Assembly: GCF_014648635.1 (NCBI RefSeq)
Contig: NZ_BMRM01000014.1
Location: 186,001-250,000 of the forward strand
Length of the DNA: 64,000 nucleotides
Source: Streptomyces cinerochromogenes
GTDB lineage: Bacteria > Actinomycetota > Actinomycetes > Streptomycetales > Streptomycetaceae
Direction: 5' to 3'
This document shows, one piece after another, positions 32,525-39,150 of the stretch. The stretch's first letter is position 1. Every line of letters starts with the position of its first letter. Below the pieces are notes generated by a model, which saw only the letters and a program-made list of their open reading frames with translations, was not told where the DNA came from and did not search any database. Both the position numbers and the translations under genes were made by a program.

Positions 32525-33721
32525 TCAGCCGCCGTCGGTGACCAGGTCGTCGGGGTCCTCGCGGCCACCGGGACCGCCGGGGCCGTCGGCCGGGTGTGCC
32601 GGTGTCCCCCAGTCCCGGGCGACCGCCGCCGTGTCCGCGCCGGGCCGGGCGGGGCCGCTGCGGATGGCGGTGGGGGTCGCGGAGAAACGGGGGGCGGGTG
32701 CGGGCTGGGTGATGCCGCCGTGGTCGGTGAAGGTGCCGCGGGCGGCCAGGTGCGGGTGGGCGGGGGCCTCGCGCAGACTCAGCACGGGGGCCACGCAGGC
32801 GTCGGTGCCCTCGAAGACGGCCGTCCACTCGTCCCGGGTGCGGGACTTGAAGGCGGCGGCGATCCGGTCGCGCAGTTCGCCCCAGCGGGTCCAGTCCTTG
32901 CGGGCGGAGGCGAGGTCGTCCAGGCCGAGCAGGTGCAGGAACTCGGTGTAGAACTTGCCTTCCAGGGCGCCCACCGCCATGTACCGGCCGTCGGCGGTCT
33001 CGTAGGTGCCGTAGTAGGGGCAGCCGCCGTCCAGGAGGTTGGCGGCGCGGCGGTCCTGCCAGCCGCCGGCGGCGAGCATGCCGTGGATCATCGTGGACAG
33101 GTGGGCGGTGCCGTCCACGATGGCCGCGTCGACCACCTGGCCGGTGCCGGTCGCGCGCGCGTGGTGCAGGGCGGCGAGGACGCCGACGACCAGGTAGAGG
33201 GAGCCGCCCGCGTAGTCCCCGAGGAGGTTGGCGGGCACCGCCGGGGGTTCGTCGGGGCGGCCGATCATGCCGAGGGTGCCGGTGAGCGCGATGTAGGCGA
33301 TGTCGTGGCCGGCGCGGTGGGCGAGCGGGCCGTCCTGGCCCCAGCCGGTCATCCGGCCGTAGACCAGGCGGGGGTTGCGGGCGTGGCAGTCGGCGGGGCC
33401 GATCCCGAGCCGCTCGGCGACGCCGGGGCGGTAGCCCTCGACGAGGATGTCGGCGCGCTCGGCGAGGTCCAGGACGCGTGCGGGGCCGTCCGGTGCCTTC
33501 AGGTCGACCACGACCGAGCGTTTGTTGCGGTTGGTGACGTCCTGGGCCGGGGGGACCGCGAGGTCCGTGCCGCCCGGGCGGTCCACCCGGACCACGTCGG
33601 CCCCCAGGTCGGCCAGGAGCATCGCGGCGAACGGGCCCGGCCCGATGCCGGCCAGCTCGACCACGCGCACGCCCGAGAGCGGGCCGTTGCCCGGCGTCGG
33701 CGGCGTCCCTGCCGTTGTCAT
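32525..33721 (-). CDS. CaiB/BaiF family CoA-transferase (alpha-methylacyl-CoA racemase-like)
   Basis: 398 residues, class III CoA-transferase fold. The opening GVRVVELAGIGPGPFAAMLLADLGA (key part VELAGIGPGPFAAM) is the family signature of alpha-methylacyl-CoA racemases, the catalytic Asp lies in NLLGDYAGGS, and the C-terminal AHPHLAARGTF is also conserved. It may epimerise 2-methyl-branched acyl-CoAs so that FadAB can oxidise them, which fits its position 43 bp upstream of the thiolase gene. ATG 33721 with GGGGCTGG upstream. Transferase rather than racemase activity remains possible. Confidence 0.9.
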   Translation of the reverse strand: MTTAGTPPTPGNGPLSGVRVVELAGIGPGPFAAMLLADLGADVVRVDRPGGTDLAVPPAQDVTNRNKRSVVVDLKAPDGPARVLDLAERADILVEGYRPGVAERLGIGPADCHARNPRLVYGRMTGWGQDGPLAHRAGHDIAYIALTGTLGMIGRPDEPPAVPANLLGDYAGGSLYLVVGVLAALHHARATGTGQVVDAAIVDGTAHLSTMIHGMLAAGGWQDRRAANLLDGGCPYYGTYETADGRYMAVGALEGKFYTEFLHLLGLDDLASARKDWTRWGELRDRIAAAFKSRTRDEWTAVFEGTDACVAPVLSLREAPAHPHLAARGTFTDHGGITQPAPAPRFSATPTAIRSGPARPGADTAAVARDWGTPAHPADGPGGPGGREDPDDLVTDGG

Positions 33722-33759
33722 CGTCCAGCCCCCAGGCCTGTGTGACAGCAATGATGTAA

Positions 33760-33786
33760 CACCGGTGATGCTAAGAACGCGTTCCA
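33760..33786. promoter_or_regulatory. Palindromic operator candidates upstream of the caiB-fadAB run
   Basis: CACCGGTG (33760-33767) and the perfect 10-bp palindrome GAACGCGTTC (33775-33784) lie 39-65 bp upstream of the CaiB gene. The second closely resembles the AACNNGTT core bound by KstR-like TetR repressors of lipid catabolism. Suggests repression of the degradative genes by a lipid- or CoA-ester-sensing regulator encoded elsewhere. Confidence 0.45.
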
Positions 33787-34054
33787 CCGGACACAAGACC
33801 TGAACGAGCAAGCGCTTAGCCAAGTGCCCGGAGCGCCGATCATCACCCGACCGAGTGATCCCCGCCCGCCGGGGCACCGCGGGCCGTGCGCCGCGCGCGG
33901 GCTGTCTCCCGCTTCTTCAGGCCATTCCTGGCTACGGCCACCGCTGCCTCCGGGCTGGTCGTCGGGCTCCGCTCCCCTCACGCTAGCCTCGGCCACCCAC
34001 AGCGGCGCGGCTGCACGACGGGCCGCGCACGCGCCGCACGTACCCAGGGGTGTC
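33787..34054. other. Intergenic region between divergent caiB and the saccharopine-dehydrogenase-like gene
   Basis: No gene is visible. The distal part is GC-rich without repeats. TAGCCT at 33984-33989 is a possible -10 for the plus-strand gene but has no matching -35. Confidence 0.35.
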
Positions 34055-35233
34055 ATGGGCAGGATGAGCGGGACGGACCGTCCCTACGACCTCGTGCTCT
34101 TCGGAGCCACCGGCTTCGTCGGCACGCTCACGGCCCGCTATCTGGCCGCGCACGCGCCGCGGGACCTGCGCTGGGCGGTGGCCGGACGCGACCCGGGGCG
34201 GCTGGAGCGGCTGCGCGAGAGCCTGCCCGGCGGCGCGGACGTCGGTGTCCTGCGCGCCGACGCGGCCGAACCGGCCACCCTGCGCGCCCTCGCCGAGCAC
34301 GCGCGCGTGGTCGCCACGACCGTGGGGCCGTACGTGCGCTACGGCGAGGACCTCGTCGCCGCCTGCGCCGACACCGGGGCCGACTATCTGGACCTCACCG
34401 GCGAGCCGGAGTTCGTGGACCTGATGTACGTCCGGCACGACGCACGCGCGCGTGAGACGGGCGCCCGCCTGGTGCACGCCTGCGGCTTCGACTCCGTACC
34501 GCACGACCTGGGCGTGTACTTCACGGTCCGGCAGCTCCCCGAGGGCGTGCCGCTGACCGTGGACGGCTATGTGTCCGTCGACGCGGCGTTCTCCGGTGGC
34601 ACCCTCGCCTCGGCGCTGACCCAGGTGGCCCGCGGACGGCGGATGCTGGCCGCCGCGCGCGAGCGGGCCCGGCACGAGCCGCGGCTGCCGGACCGCCGGG
34701 TGAGGGCCGTGGCGGGCGCGCCGCGGTTCGCCGGCGAGGTCGGCGCGTGGGCACTGCCGCTGCCCACCCTCGACCCGCAGATCGTGCGCCGTTCGGCGCG
34801 GGCGCTGGAGCGGTACGGCCCGGACTTCCGGTACCGGCACCACGCCGCCGTGCGCCGCCTGCCGGTCGCCCTCGGCGGGATCGCCGCGGTCGGCGCGGCG
34901 GCGGCCGCGGCCCAGCTGCCGCCCGCGCGGCGCTGGCTGTCGGACCGGCTCAAGCCGGGCGACGGGCCGAGCGAGCAGAAGCGGGCGAGGAGCTGGTTCA
35001 CCGTGCGGTTCGTCGGCGAGGGCGGCGGACGGCGGGTGTACACCGAGGTCGCGGGCGGCGACCCCGGGTACGACGAGACGGCGAAGATGTTCGCCGAGGC
35101 GGCCCTGTGCCTGGCCTTCGACGACCTTCCGCCGTCGGCCGGGCAGGTCACCACGGCGCAGGCGATGGGCGACGCCCTGACCGAACGGCTGTGTGCCGCG
35201 GGCATCACCTTCCGGGTGGCGGCACGGCGCTGA
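34055..35233 (+). CDS. Saccharopine dehydrogenase-like oxidoreductase (trans-acting enoyl reductase type)
   Basis: 392 residues. The N-terminal Rossmann domain reads LVLFGATGFVGTLTARYLA, followed by VVATTVGPYVRYGEDLVAAC and the DYLDLTGEPEF stretch typical of the family. Homologues act as trans-acting enoyl reductases in mycobacterial lipid synthesis, but most Streptomyces members are unassigned. A hydrophobic segment near residue 275-290 (GGIAAVGAAAAAAQL) could contact the membrane. ATG 34055 with CAGGGG upstream; ATG 34064 is also possible. Confidence 0.85.
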   Translation: MGRMSGTDRPYDLVLFGATGFVGTLTARYLAAHAPRDLRWAVAGRDPGRLERLRESLPGGADVGVLRADAAEPATLRALAEHARVVATTVGPYVRYGEDLVAACADTGADYLDLTGEPEFVDLMYVRHDARARETGARLVHACGFDSVPHDLGVYFTVRQLPEGVPLTVDGYVSVDAAFSGGTLASALTQVARGRRMLAAARERARHEPRLPDRRVRAVAGAPRFAGEVGAWALPLPTLDPQIVRRSARALERYGPDFRYRHHAAVRRLPVALGGIAAVGAAAAAAQLPPARRWLSDRLKPGDGPSEQKRARSWFTVRFVGEGGGRRVYTEVAGGDPGYDETAKMFAEAALCLAFDDLPPSAGQVTTAQAMGDALTERLCAAGITFRVAARR

Positions 35234-35327
35234 CCGGCGCCCGCCCGCTCCAGGGCCCGGCCCGGCCGGGCGCGTGCCTGAGACGATGGCAGCTCATGCC
35301 GGACGAGGCCGAGGAGGCGGAGCGGAC

Positions 35328-35516
35328 GTGAAGTTCGTGCTCGAAGTGACCGTGGAGGACGGCGCGGTGGCGCAGGACCGGGTGGCCGAACTGGAGCGCA
35401 TCCTGCGGTACTGGGGTGGCAATCTGCGCCATTACGCCCTCGAACCCGGTGCGGGGTCGCCCGTGTACGACTCGGCGTATCAGGAGGTCGGCGCCTGGCG
35501 CGTCGTGGAGTCCTGA
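35328..35516 (+). CDS. Small hypothetical protein, 62 residues
   Basis: GTG start with GAGGAGGCGGAG upstream. The peptide (VKFVLEVTVEDG ... GAWRVVES) alternates hydrophobic and charged residues as in a small alpha/beta protein; no known domain is recognised. Its last 37 bp overlap the convergent endonuclease V gene, so one or both genes have an unusual 3' end. Codon use is normal for the window, which favours a real gene. Confidence 0.65.
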   Translation: MKFVLEVTVEDGAVAQDRVAELERILRYWGGNLRHYALEPGAGSPVYDSAYQEVGAWRVVES

Positions 35517-36223
35517 GCCCCGTCGCCGGTCAGCCCCTGTGCCGCCTCGCGGAGTGCGCGCCGGCACAGGGCGTCCGCCCGCCGCGTGGTCTCCGGCAGC
35601 CGGAACCGCGGGGTCAGCGCGAGCGTGTGCGCCAGCGCGTTGCCGAGACTCACCCGGTGGCCGACCGAGACGAACACCGGCTTGACGCCGTCCCGGGTGC
35701 GCAGGGCGCGCCCGACCTCCTCGGCCCCGGCGAGCAGCGGCGCGGAACTGCCCCGGGCCGGCCCGGGGTCGTCGTAGGTGAACGTGAACGGGTTCTTGGC
35801 GACGCCGACGGTGGGCAGGTCCGTGAGCACGCCCAGGTGGCTCGCCAGGCCGAAACGGCGCGGGTGGGCCAGGCCGTAACCGTCGCAGACGACCAGGCCG
35901 GGCGGGCACGGCAGCCGGTCCAGGGCGGCGCGGACGGTCGGGATCTCCCGGAAGGCGAGGAGCCCGGGCACGTACGGGAAGGAGACCCGGCCGACGGCCG
36001 TCGCCTCGGCGACGACGTCCAGGGTGGCGGCGTCCAGCACCACGGCCGCGGCCGCGACCAGGTCCAGGCCGTCGTCGTAGGCGACGTCGACTCCGGTGAC
36101 CCGGCCCGTCCCCGGCGGGGGACCGGGCTCGTCCAGCACCACCCGCCCGCGCAGCTCGTCCTGGACGGCGCGGGCCTCTTCCTCGGTCGCGGGCCAGCCC
36201 GCGGGTACGCCAACGATCGTCAT
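35480..36223 (-). CDS. nfi: Endonuclease V (deoxyinosine 3' endonuclease)
   Basis: 247 residues, slightly longer than E. coli Nfi (about 223) because of a C-terminal tail that overlaps the neighbouring gene. Metal-binding Asp in VTGVDVAYDD, the strand-separating wedge FPYVPGLLAFRE, and the hypoxanthine pocket with Asp in VCDGYGLAHPRRFGLASHLG are all present. It nicks DNA one base 3' of deoxyinosine. ATG at 36223, no strong ribosome site. Confidence 0.92.
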   Translation of the reverse strand: MTIVGVPAGWPATEEEARAVQDELRGRVVLDEPGPPPGTGRVTGVDVAYDDGLDLVAAAAVVLDAATLDVVAEATAVGRVSFPYVPGLLAFREIPTVRAALDRLPCPPGLVVCDGYGLAHPRRFGLASHLGVLTDLPTVGVAKNPFTFTYDDPGPARGSSAPLLAGAEEVGRALRTRDGVKPVFVSVGHRVSLGNALAHTLALTPRFRLPETTRRADALCRRALREAAQGLTGDGAQDSTTRQAPTS

Positions 36224-36270
36224 GCCGGGTGACTGTACGGGCCCGGCGCGGGCGGCCGGCCCGCCGGGGG

Positions 36271-36276
36271 TAGGCT
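36271..36276 (+). promoter_or_regulatory. -10 box deciding the start of the YciI gene
   Basis: TAGGCT is only 1 nt before the first ATG (36278) but 7 nt before the second (36284), which makes the second the probable leaderless start. Confidence 0.5.
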
Positions 36277-36283
36277 CATGATC

Positions 36284-36580
36284 ATGTTCGTACTGGAGCT
36301 GACCTACACCGCGCCGCTCGACGCCGTGGACGCCGTTCTCCCGGACCACGTCGCCTGGCTGGAGGAGCAGTACGAGAAGGGCTTCTTCCTGGCCTCGGGA
36401 CGCAAGAACCCCCGCGACGGCGGGGTGATCCTCGCCGTCGCGGGGGACCGCGCCCGCATCGAGGAGCTCGTCGCGACCGACCCGTTCGCGGTCGCCGGCG
36501 TGTGCGCCTACCGCATCACCGAGTTCATCGCGACGAAGACCTCCCCCGAGCTGGCGCGTCACCGGCAGACCCTCGGCTGA
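36284..36580 (+). CDS. YciI family protein
   Basis: 98 residues, ferredoxin-like dimeric fold. The family His/Asp pair is visible in LPDHVAWLEEQY, with FLASGRKNPRDGGVILA following, as in YCII proteins. The biochemical role is unknown for most members; some are small-molecule hydrolases or dehalogenase-like. The start at 36284 rather than 36278 follows from the -10 box position. Ends close to a short hairpin shared with the convergent gene. Confidence 0.85.
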   Translation: MFVLELTYTAPLDAVDAVLPDHVAWLEEQYEKGFFLASGRKNPRDGGVILAVAGDRARIEELVATDPFAVAGVCAYRITEFIATKTSPELARHRQTLG

Positions 36581-36606
36581 GCCGAGGGGACCGGTCCTGC
36601 GGGGCG

Positions 36607-36626
36607 TGACGGCCTCCGGGCCGTCA
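36607..36626. terminator. Short bidirectional hairpin
   Basis: 8-bp perfect arms (TGACGGCC / GGCCGTCA), 4-nt loop, between the YciI gene and the convergent small protein gene and overlapping the latter's stop codon. Confidence 0.55.
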
Positions 36627-36962
36627 GCCCTTCTTGGCGTCCAGGGCGCGCTGCAGCTCGTCCTTGTTCATGTGCGAACGGCCTTCGATGCCGCGCTGCT
36701 TCGCCTCGTTGTACAACTGGTCCCGCGTCGGGCCGTGCGAGCCGGCCCGGTTGCCGGACCGCTGGCCGCCGCGCTTGCTCGACGACATGTCCTGCGTCGA
36801 GCTGCGGCTGGCGGTCTTGGACTCGCCGGAGCGGGCGCGTTCCTTGTTCACCGTCCGCGCGGCGATCTCCTCGGCGCGCCCGGTGCTCTCGCCCCGGTCC
36901 TGCGCGCTCTTCTTGATGTGCTCGTACTGACGTTCGCGCTTGGGGCTGGAACCGGCTGGCAT
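36624..36962 (-). CDS. Small basic SAP/Rho-N-like protein ('plasmid stabilization protein' type)
   Basis: 112 residues, strongly charged. The N-terminal two thirds (SPKRERQYEHIKKSAQDRGES) are probably disordered or coiled, and the C-terminus TRDQLYNEAKQRGIEGRSHM followed by NKDELQRAL is a Rho-N/SAP-like helix-extended-loop-helix that could bind nucleic acid. GGAAGGGAGC precedes the ATG. Such proteins are widespread in Streptomyces and are often labelled plasmid stabilization proteins without evidence. Confidence 0.8.
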   Translation of the reverse strand: MPAGSSPKRERQYEHIKKSAQDRGESTGRAEEIAARTVNKERARSGESKTASRSSTQDMSSSKRGGQRSGNRAGSHGPTRDQLYNEAKQRGIEGRSHMNKDELQRALDAKKG

Positions 36963-37015
36963 GATCGCTCCCTTCCTTTGCGGCAGGGATCGAGTACCCG
37001 CCTCGCGGCCGGTTA

Positions 37016-37087
37016 CCTCACCCTTCCAGCCGCGCCACGCGCCCCTGTCCACCTCACCGTTCCAGCCGCGCCACGTGCCCCTGTTCG
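37016..37087. repeat. 36-bp tandem duplication over the 3' end of the BNR-repeat gene
   Basis: Two adjacent 36-bp units match at 31 of their first 33 bases. The unit includes the last codons of the gene (encoding HVARLER and TGA). The outer copy, now after the stop codon, would encode a second in-frame RVARLEG-stop. Confidence 0.8.
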
Positions 37088-38190
37088 CCGGCCGCCCAGC
37101 AGCTCAGGTCCGCGGTGCAGGCCACGGTGTCGTAGGAACCCGTGTCGAACGGCCGCCAGGTGCGGCCGCCGTCGGTGGTGAGGTCGGTGCCCGTCGGACC
37201 GACGGCCAGCGCGGCGGTGCGGCTGTGCGGGAGCCAGGCGGCGCCGGAGCGGTACGCGGGCGGCGGCGCGGCGGCGCGGCGCCAGGTGCGGCCGCCGTCG
37301 GCGGTGACCGCGGCGGCGTCGGGCGAGGGCTGGTCGGGGCGGTAGTCGCCGCCGACCGCGATGCCGTGGGTGCGGTCGCGGAAGGCCAGCGCGAACACGC
37401 CCTTCGCCGGGTCGCCCGCGGGGACCGGGGTGTCGGCGGCCGTCCAGGTGAGCCCACGGTCGGCGGAGTGCAGCACGCGCGCGTGGGCGCCGCCGCCGGT
37501 GGCCAGCCAGACGTCCTCCGGTCCGGAGGTGACCAGGCACTGGCCGCTCGCGGCGAAGCCCGCCTCGCCGTCCAGCGCGGGCGGCATGCCGTCCGCGGGC
37601 AGCACGCGCCAGGAGCGTCCGCCGTCGGCGGTGGACAGGAGGCGGAACCTCCCGTCCACGGGGTCGCTCAGGGCGAGGCCGTGGCGGCGGTCGAAGAAGG
37701 CCAGGCAGTCGTAGAACGCCTTCGGGTCGGTGTTGCGGAAGGACTCCGTCCAGGTCGTGCCGCCGTCGTCGGTGCGGTACACGCGGGACGCCTCGCCCTC
37801 GCCGATGGCCAGCACCACCGCACGGCGCGCGTCGAACGCCGTCACGTCCCGGAACTGCAGGTCCGCCGCGCCCGGCGGAGAGACGTTCCGCCAGCTCGCG
37901 CCGCCGTCCGTCGTACGCAGCACCGTGCCGCCGGTGCCGGCCAGCCAGGCGGTGTGCCGGTCGACGGCCGCGAGGCCCCGGAAGCGGACCTGAGGGGTGC
38001 CGGTGTCCTTCGCCGCCCAGTGCACGCCGCCCCGGCCCGCGTCCGCCGTGCCGGCGCCACCGCCCTGGCCGAACGGGCGGGCCTCGGCCGCCGGAACCGT
38101 CAGGGCGGCCAGTGCCGCCCCGCACGCCACTCCCGCCGTCAGCAACCGGCCGGCCCGTCCCCTGCGTCGCGTGCTCCCCAAGCGCCTCAT
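37054..38190 (-). CDS. Secreted BNR/Asp-box beta-propeller protein (YCF48/HCF136-like)
   Basis: 378 residues with a signal peptide (RRLGSTRRRGRAGRLL, then a hydrophobic run to VPAAEARP). At least six Asp boxes of the form S/T-x-D-x-G-x-x-W are visible: TDGGASW, TDDGGTTW, TADGGRSW, SADRGLTW, TADGGRTW and TTDGGRTW, so it should form a seven-bladed or similar propeller. Often annotated as oxidoreductase or photosystem stability factor by similarity, but no catalytic residues are evident. The 3' end has a tandem duplication. Confidence 0.85.
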   Translation of the reverse strand: MRRLGSTRRRGRAGRLLTAGVACGAALAALTVPAAEARPFGQGGGAGTADAGRGGVHWAAKDTGTPQVRFRGLAAVDRHTAWLAGTGGTVLRTTDGGASWRNVSPPGAADLQFRDVTAFDARRAVVLAIGEGEASRVYRTDDGGTTWTESFRNTDPKAFYDCLAFFDRRHGLALSDPVDGRFRLLSTADGGRSWRVLPADGMPPALDGEAGFAASGQCLVTSGPEDVWLATGGGAHARVLHSADRGLTWTAADTPVPAGDPAKGVFALAFRDRTHGIAVGGDYRPDQPSPDAAAVTADGGRTWRRAAAPPPAYRSGAAWLPHSRTAALAVGPTGTDLTTDGGRTWRPFDTGSYDTVACTADLSCWAAGEQGHVARLER

Positions 38191-38299
38191 GGCGGGCGAA
38201 GCTAGCCGCACTCCCCCGGCGCCGTCCAGAGGGCGTCCCCTGCCGCGAGGAACGCGCGACCACGCGGGAGCAGCCGTGCGTTGTGCGTGCATGAAGGCG

Positions 38300-38313
38300 G
38301 TGACCGAGGTCAC
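38300..38313. promoter_or_regulatory. Inverted repeat upstream of ssgD
   Basis: GTGACC-GA-GGTCAC, perfect 6-bp arms, 100 bp upstream of the ssgD start in the divergent gap. Candidate regulator site. Confidence 0.4.
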
Positions 38314-38412
38314 TCGTTCCGGGTGTGCACGCACGGGCCGATTCCGTCGTCTCTTCCAGTGCCGGGTGTGGCACACCGGCGCGTAGTCCAGCCGTCACGA
38401 GGGAGCAAGGCG

Positions 38413-38829
38413 TTGTCCACCGTCATCGAGCAGCCCGTAGAGGCCCGTCTCGTCGCCGCCGCACCGCGCATGCCGAGCATTCCCGCCACGCTGCGCTACG
38501 ACCGGCGCGATCCGTTCGCCGTCCGCATGACGTTCCCGGCGCCGGCCACCCTGGAGGGTGTCGACGTGTGCTGGACCTTCTCCCGCGAACTGCTCACCGC
38601 CGGCCTGCAGGGCCCCGAGGGCCAGGGCGACGTCCGCGTGCGGCCGTACGGGTACGACCGCACGGTGCTGGAGTTCCACGCCCCGGAGGGGACCGCGATC
38701 GTGCACGTGCGCTCGGGCGAGATCCGGCGGTTCCTGGAGGCGGCGGACGCCCTGGTCCCCGTCGGCCTGGAACACCTCCAGTTCGACCTGGACCACGACC
38801 TGGCCGAGCTGATGCGGGACGCATGCTGA
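38413..38829 (+). CDS. ssgD: SsgA-family sporulation/cell-wall regulator, SsgD-like
   Basis: 138 residues. SsgA-like proteins are unique to sporulating actinomycetes and steer septum and wall assembly. The family stretch PAPATLEGVDVCWTFSRELL is central, with DRRDPFAVRMTF before it and VRPYGYDRTVLEFH after it. TTG start with GAGGGAGCAAGG upstream; the N-terminus STVIEQPVEARLV matches what I recall of SsgD (SCO6722), as does the map position. Subtype assignment is by recollection; family assignment is firm. Confidence 0.88.
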   Translation: MSTVIEQPVEARLVAAAPRMPSIPATLRYDRRDPFAVRMTFPAPATLEGVDVCWTFSRELLTAGLQGPEGQGDVRVRPYGYDRTVLEFHAPEGTAIVHVRSGEIRRFLEAADALVPVGLEHLQFDLDHDLAELMRDAC

Positions 38830-38880
38830 GCACCGCGCGCTGAGCGCCACGCGCGCGTGGAGGGCCGCGCGGCAAATGCG

Positions 38881-38910
38881 TTGACAGCCCTTCCAGCCCC
38901 CTCGTACCGT
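38881..38910 (+). promoter_or_regulatory. Vegetative promoter of the ABC-F gene
   Basis: TTGACA, 18-nt spacer, TACCGT: the best HrdB-type promoter in the window. Predicted transcription start near 38917, giving a leader of about 234 nt. Confidence 0.75.
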
Positions 38911-38916
38911 CTACAA

Positions 38917-39150
38917 CGGTTCTGTTGCCGTCGATTGGAGAAGGACGTTGCTCGTCTGAGGTCCTGAGACACCGCGTATGCACTGGTGAGCTATGCACCG
39001 GTGAGGTGTGCGCGGCGTACGACCTCGGCGTCCGAGCCGTCCTCCGGCACAGGCCTTTCTTCGTGGCCTTCCTGCCCAGACCCTTCGGTTTCCGCCTCGC
39101 GGTGTCTCGACACGCGTCCACCCGAACGCTCACACCCCTCGCGAGGCGCC
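38917..39150 (+). promoter_or_regulatory. Structured 5' leader of the ABC-F gene with micro-ORFs and a sequestered ribosome site
   Basis: The leader contains a TTG mini-frame (38948-38959, three codons) behind GGAGAAGG, and two three-codon frames, ATG-CAC-TGG-TGA and ATG-CAC-CGG-TGA, in a 15-nt tandem repeat (38978-39007). CGCCTCGCG at 39093-39101 is exactly complementary to CGCGAGGCG at 39140-39148, which contains the gene's GAGG ribosome site. This arrangement fits antibiotic-induced attenuation of an ABC-F resistance gene. Confidence 0.6.

Noticed and set aside
36278..36283. First ATG as the start of the YciI gene
   Set aside because: It lies one base after the -10 box TAGGCT, too close for translation from a transcript starting 6-7 nt after the box.
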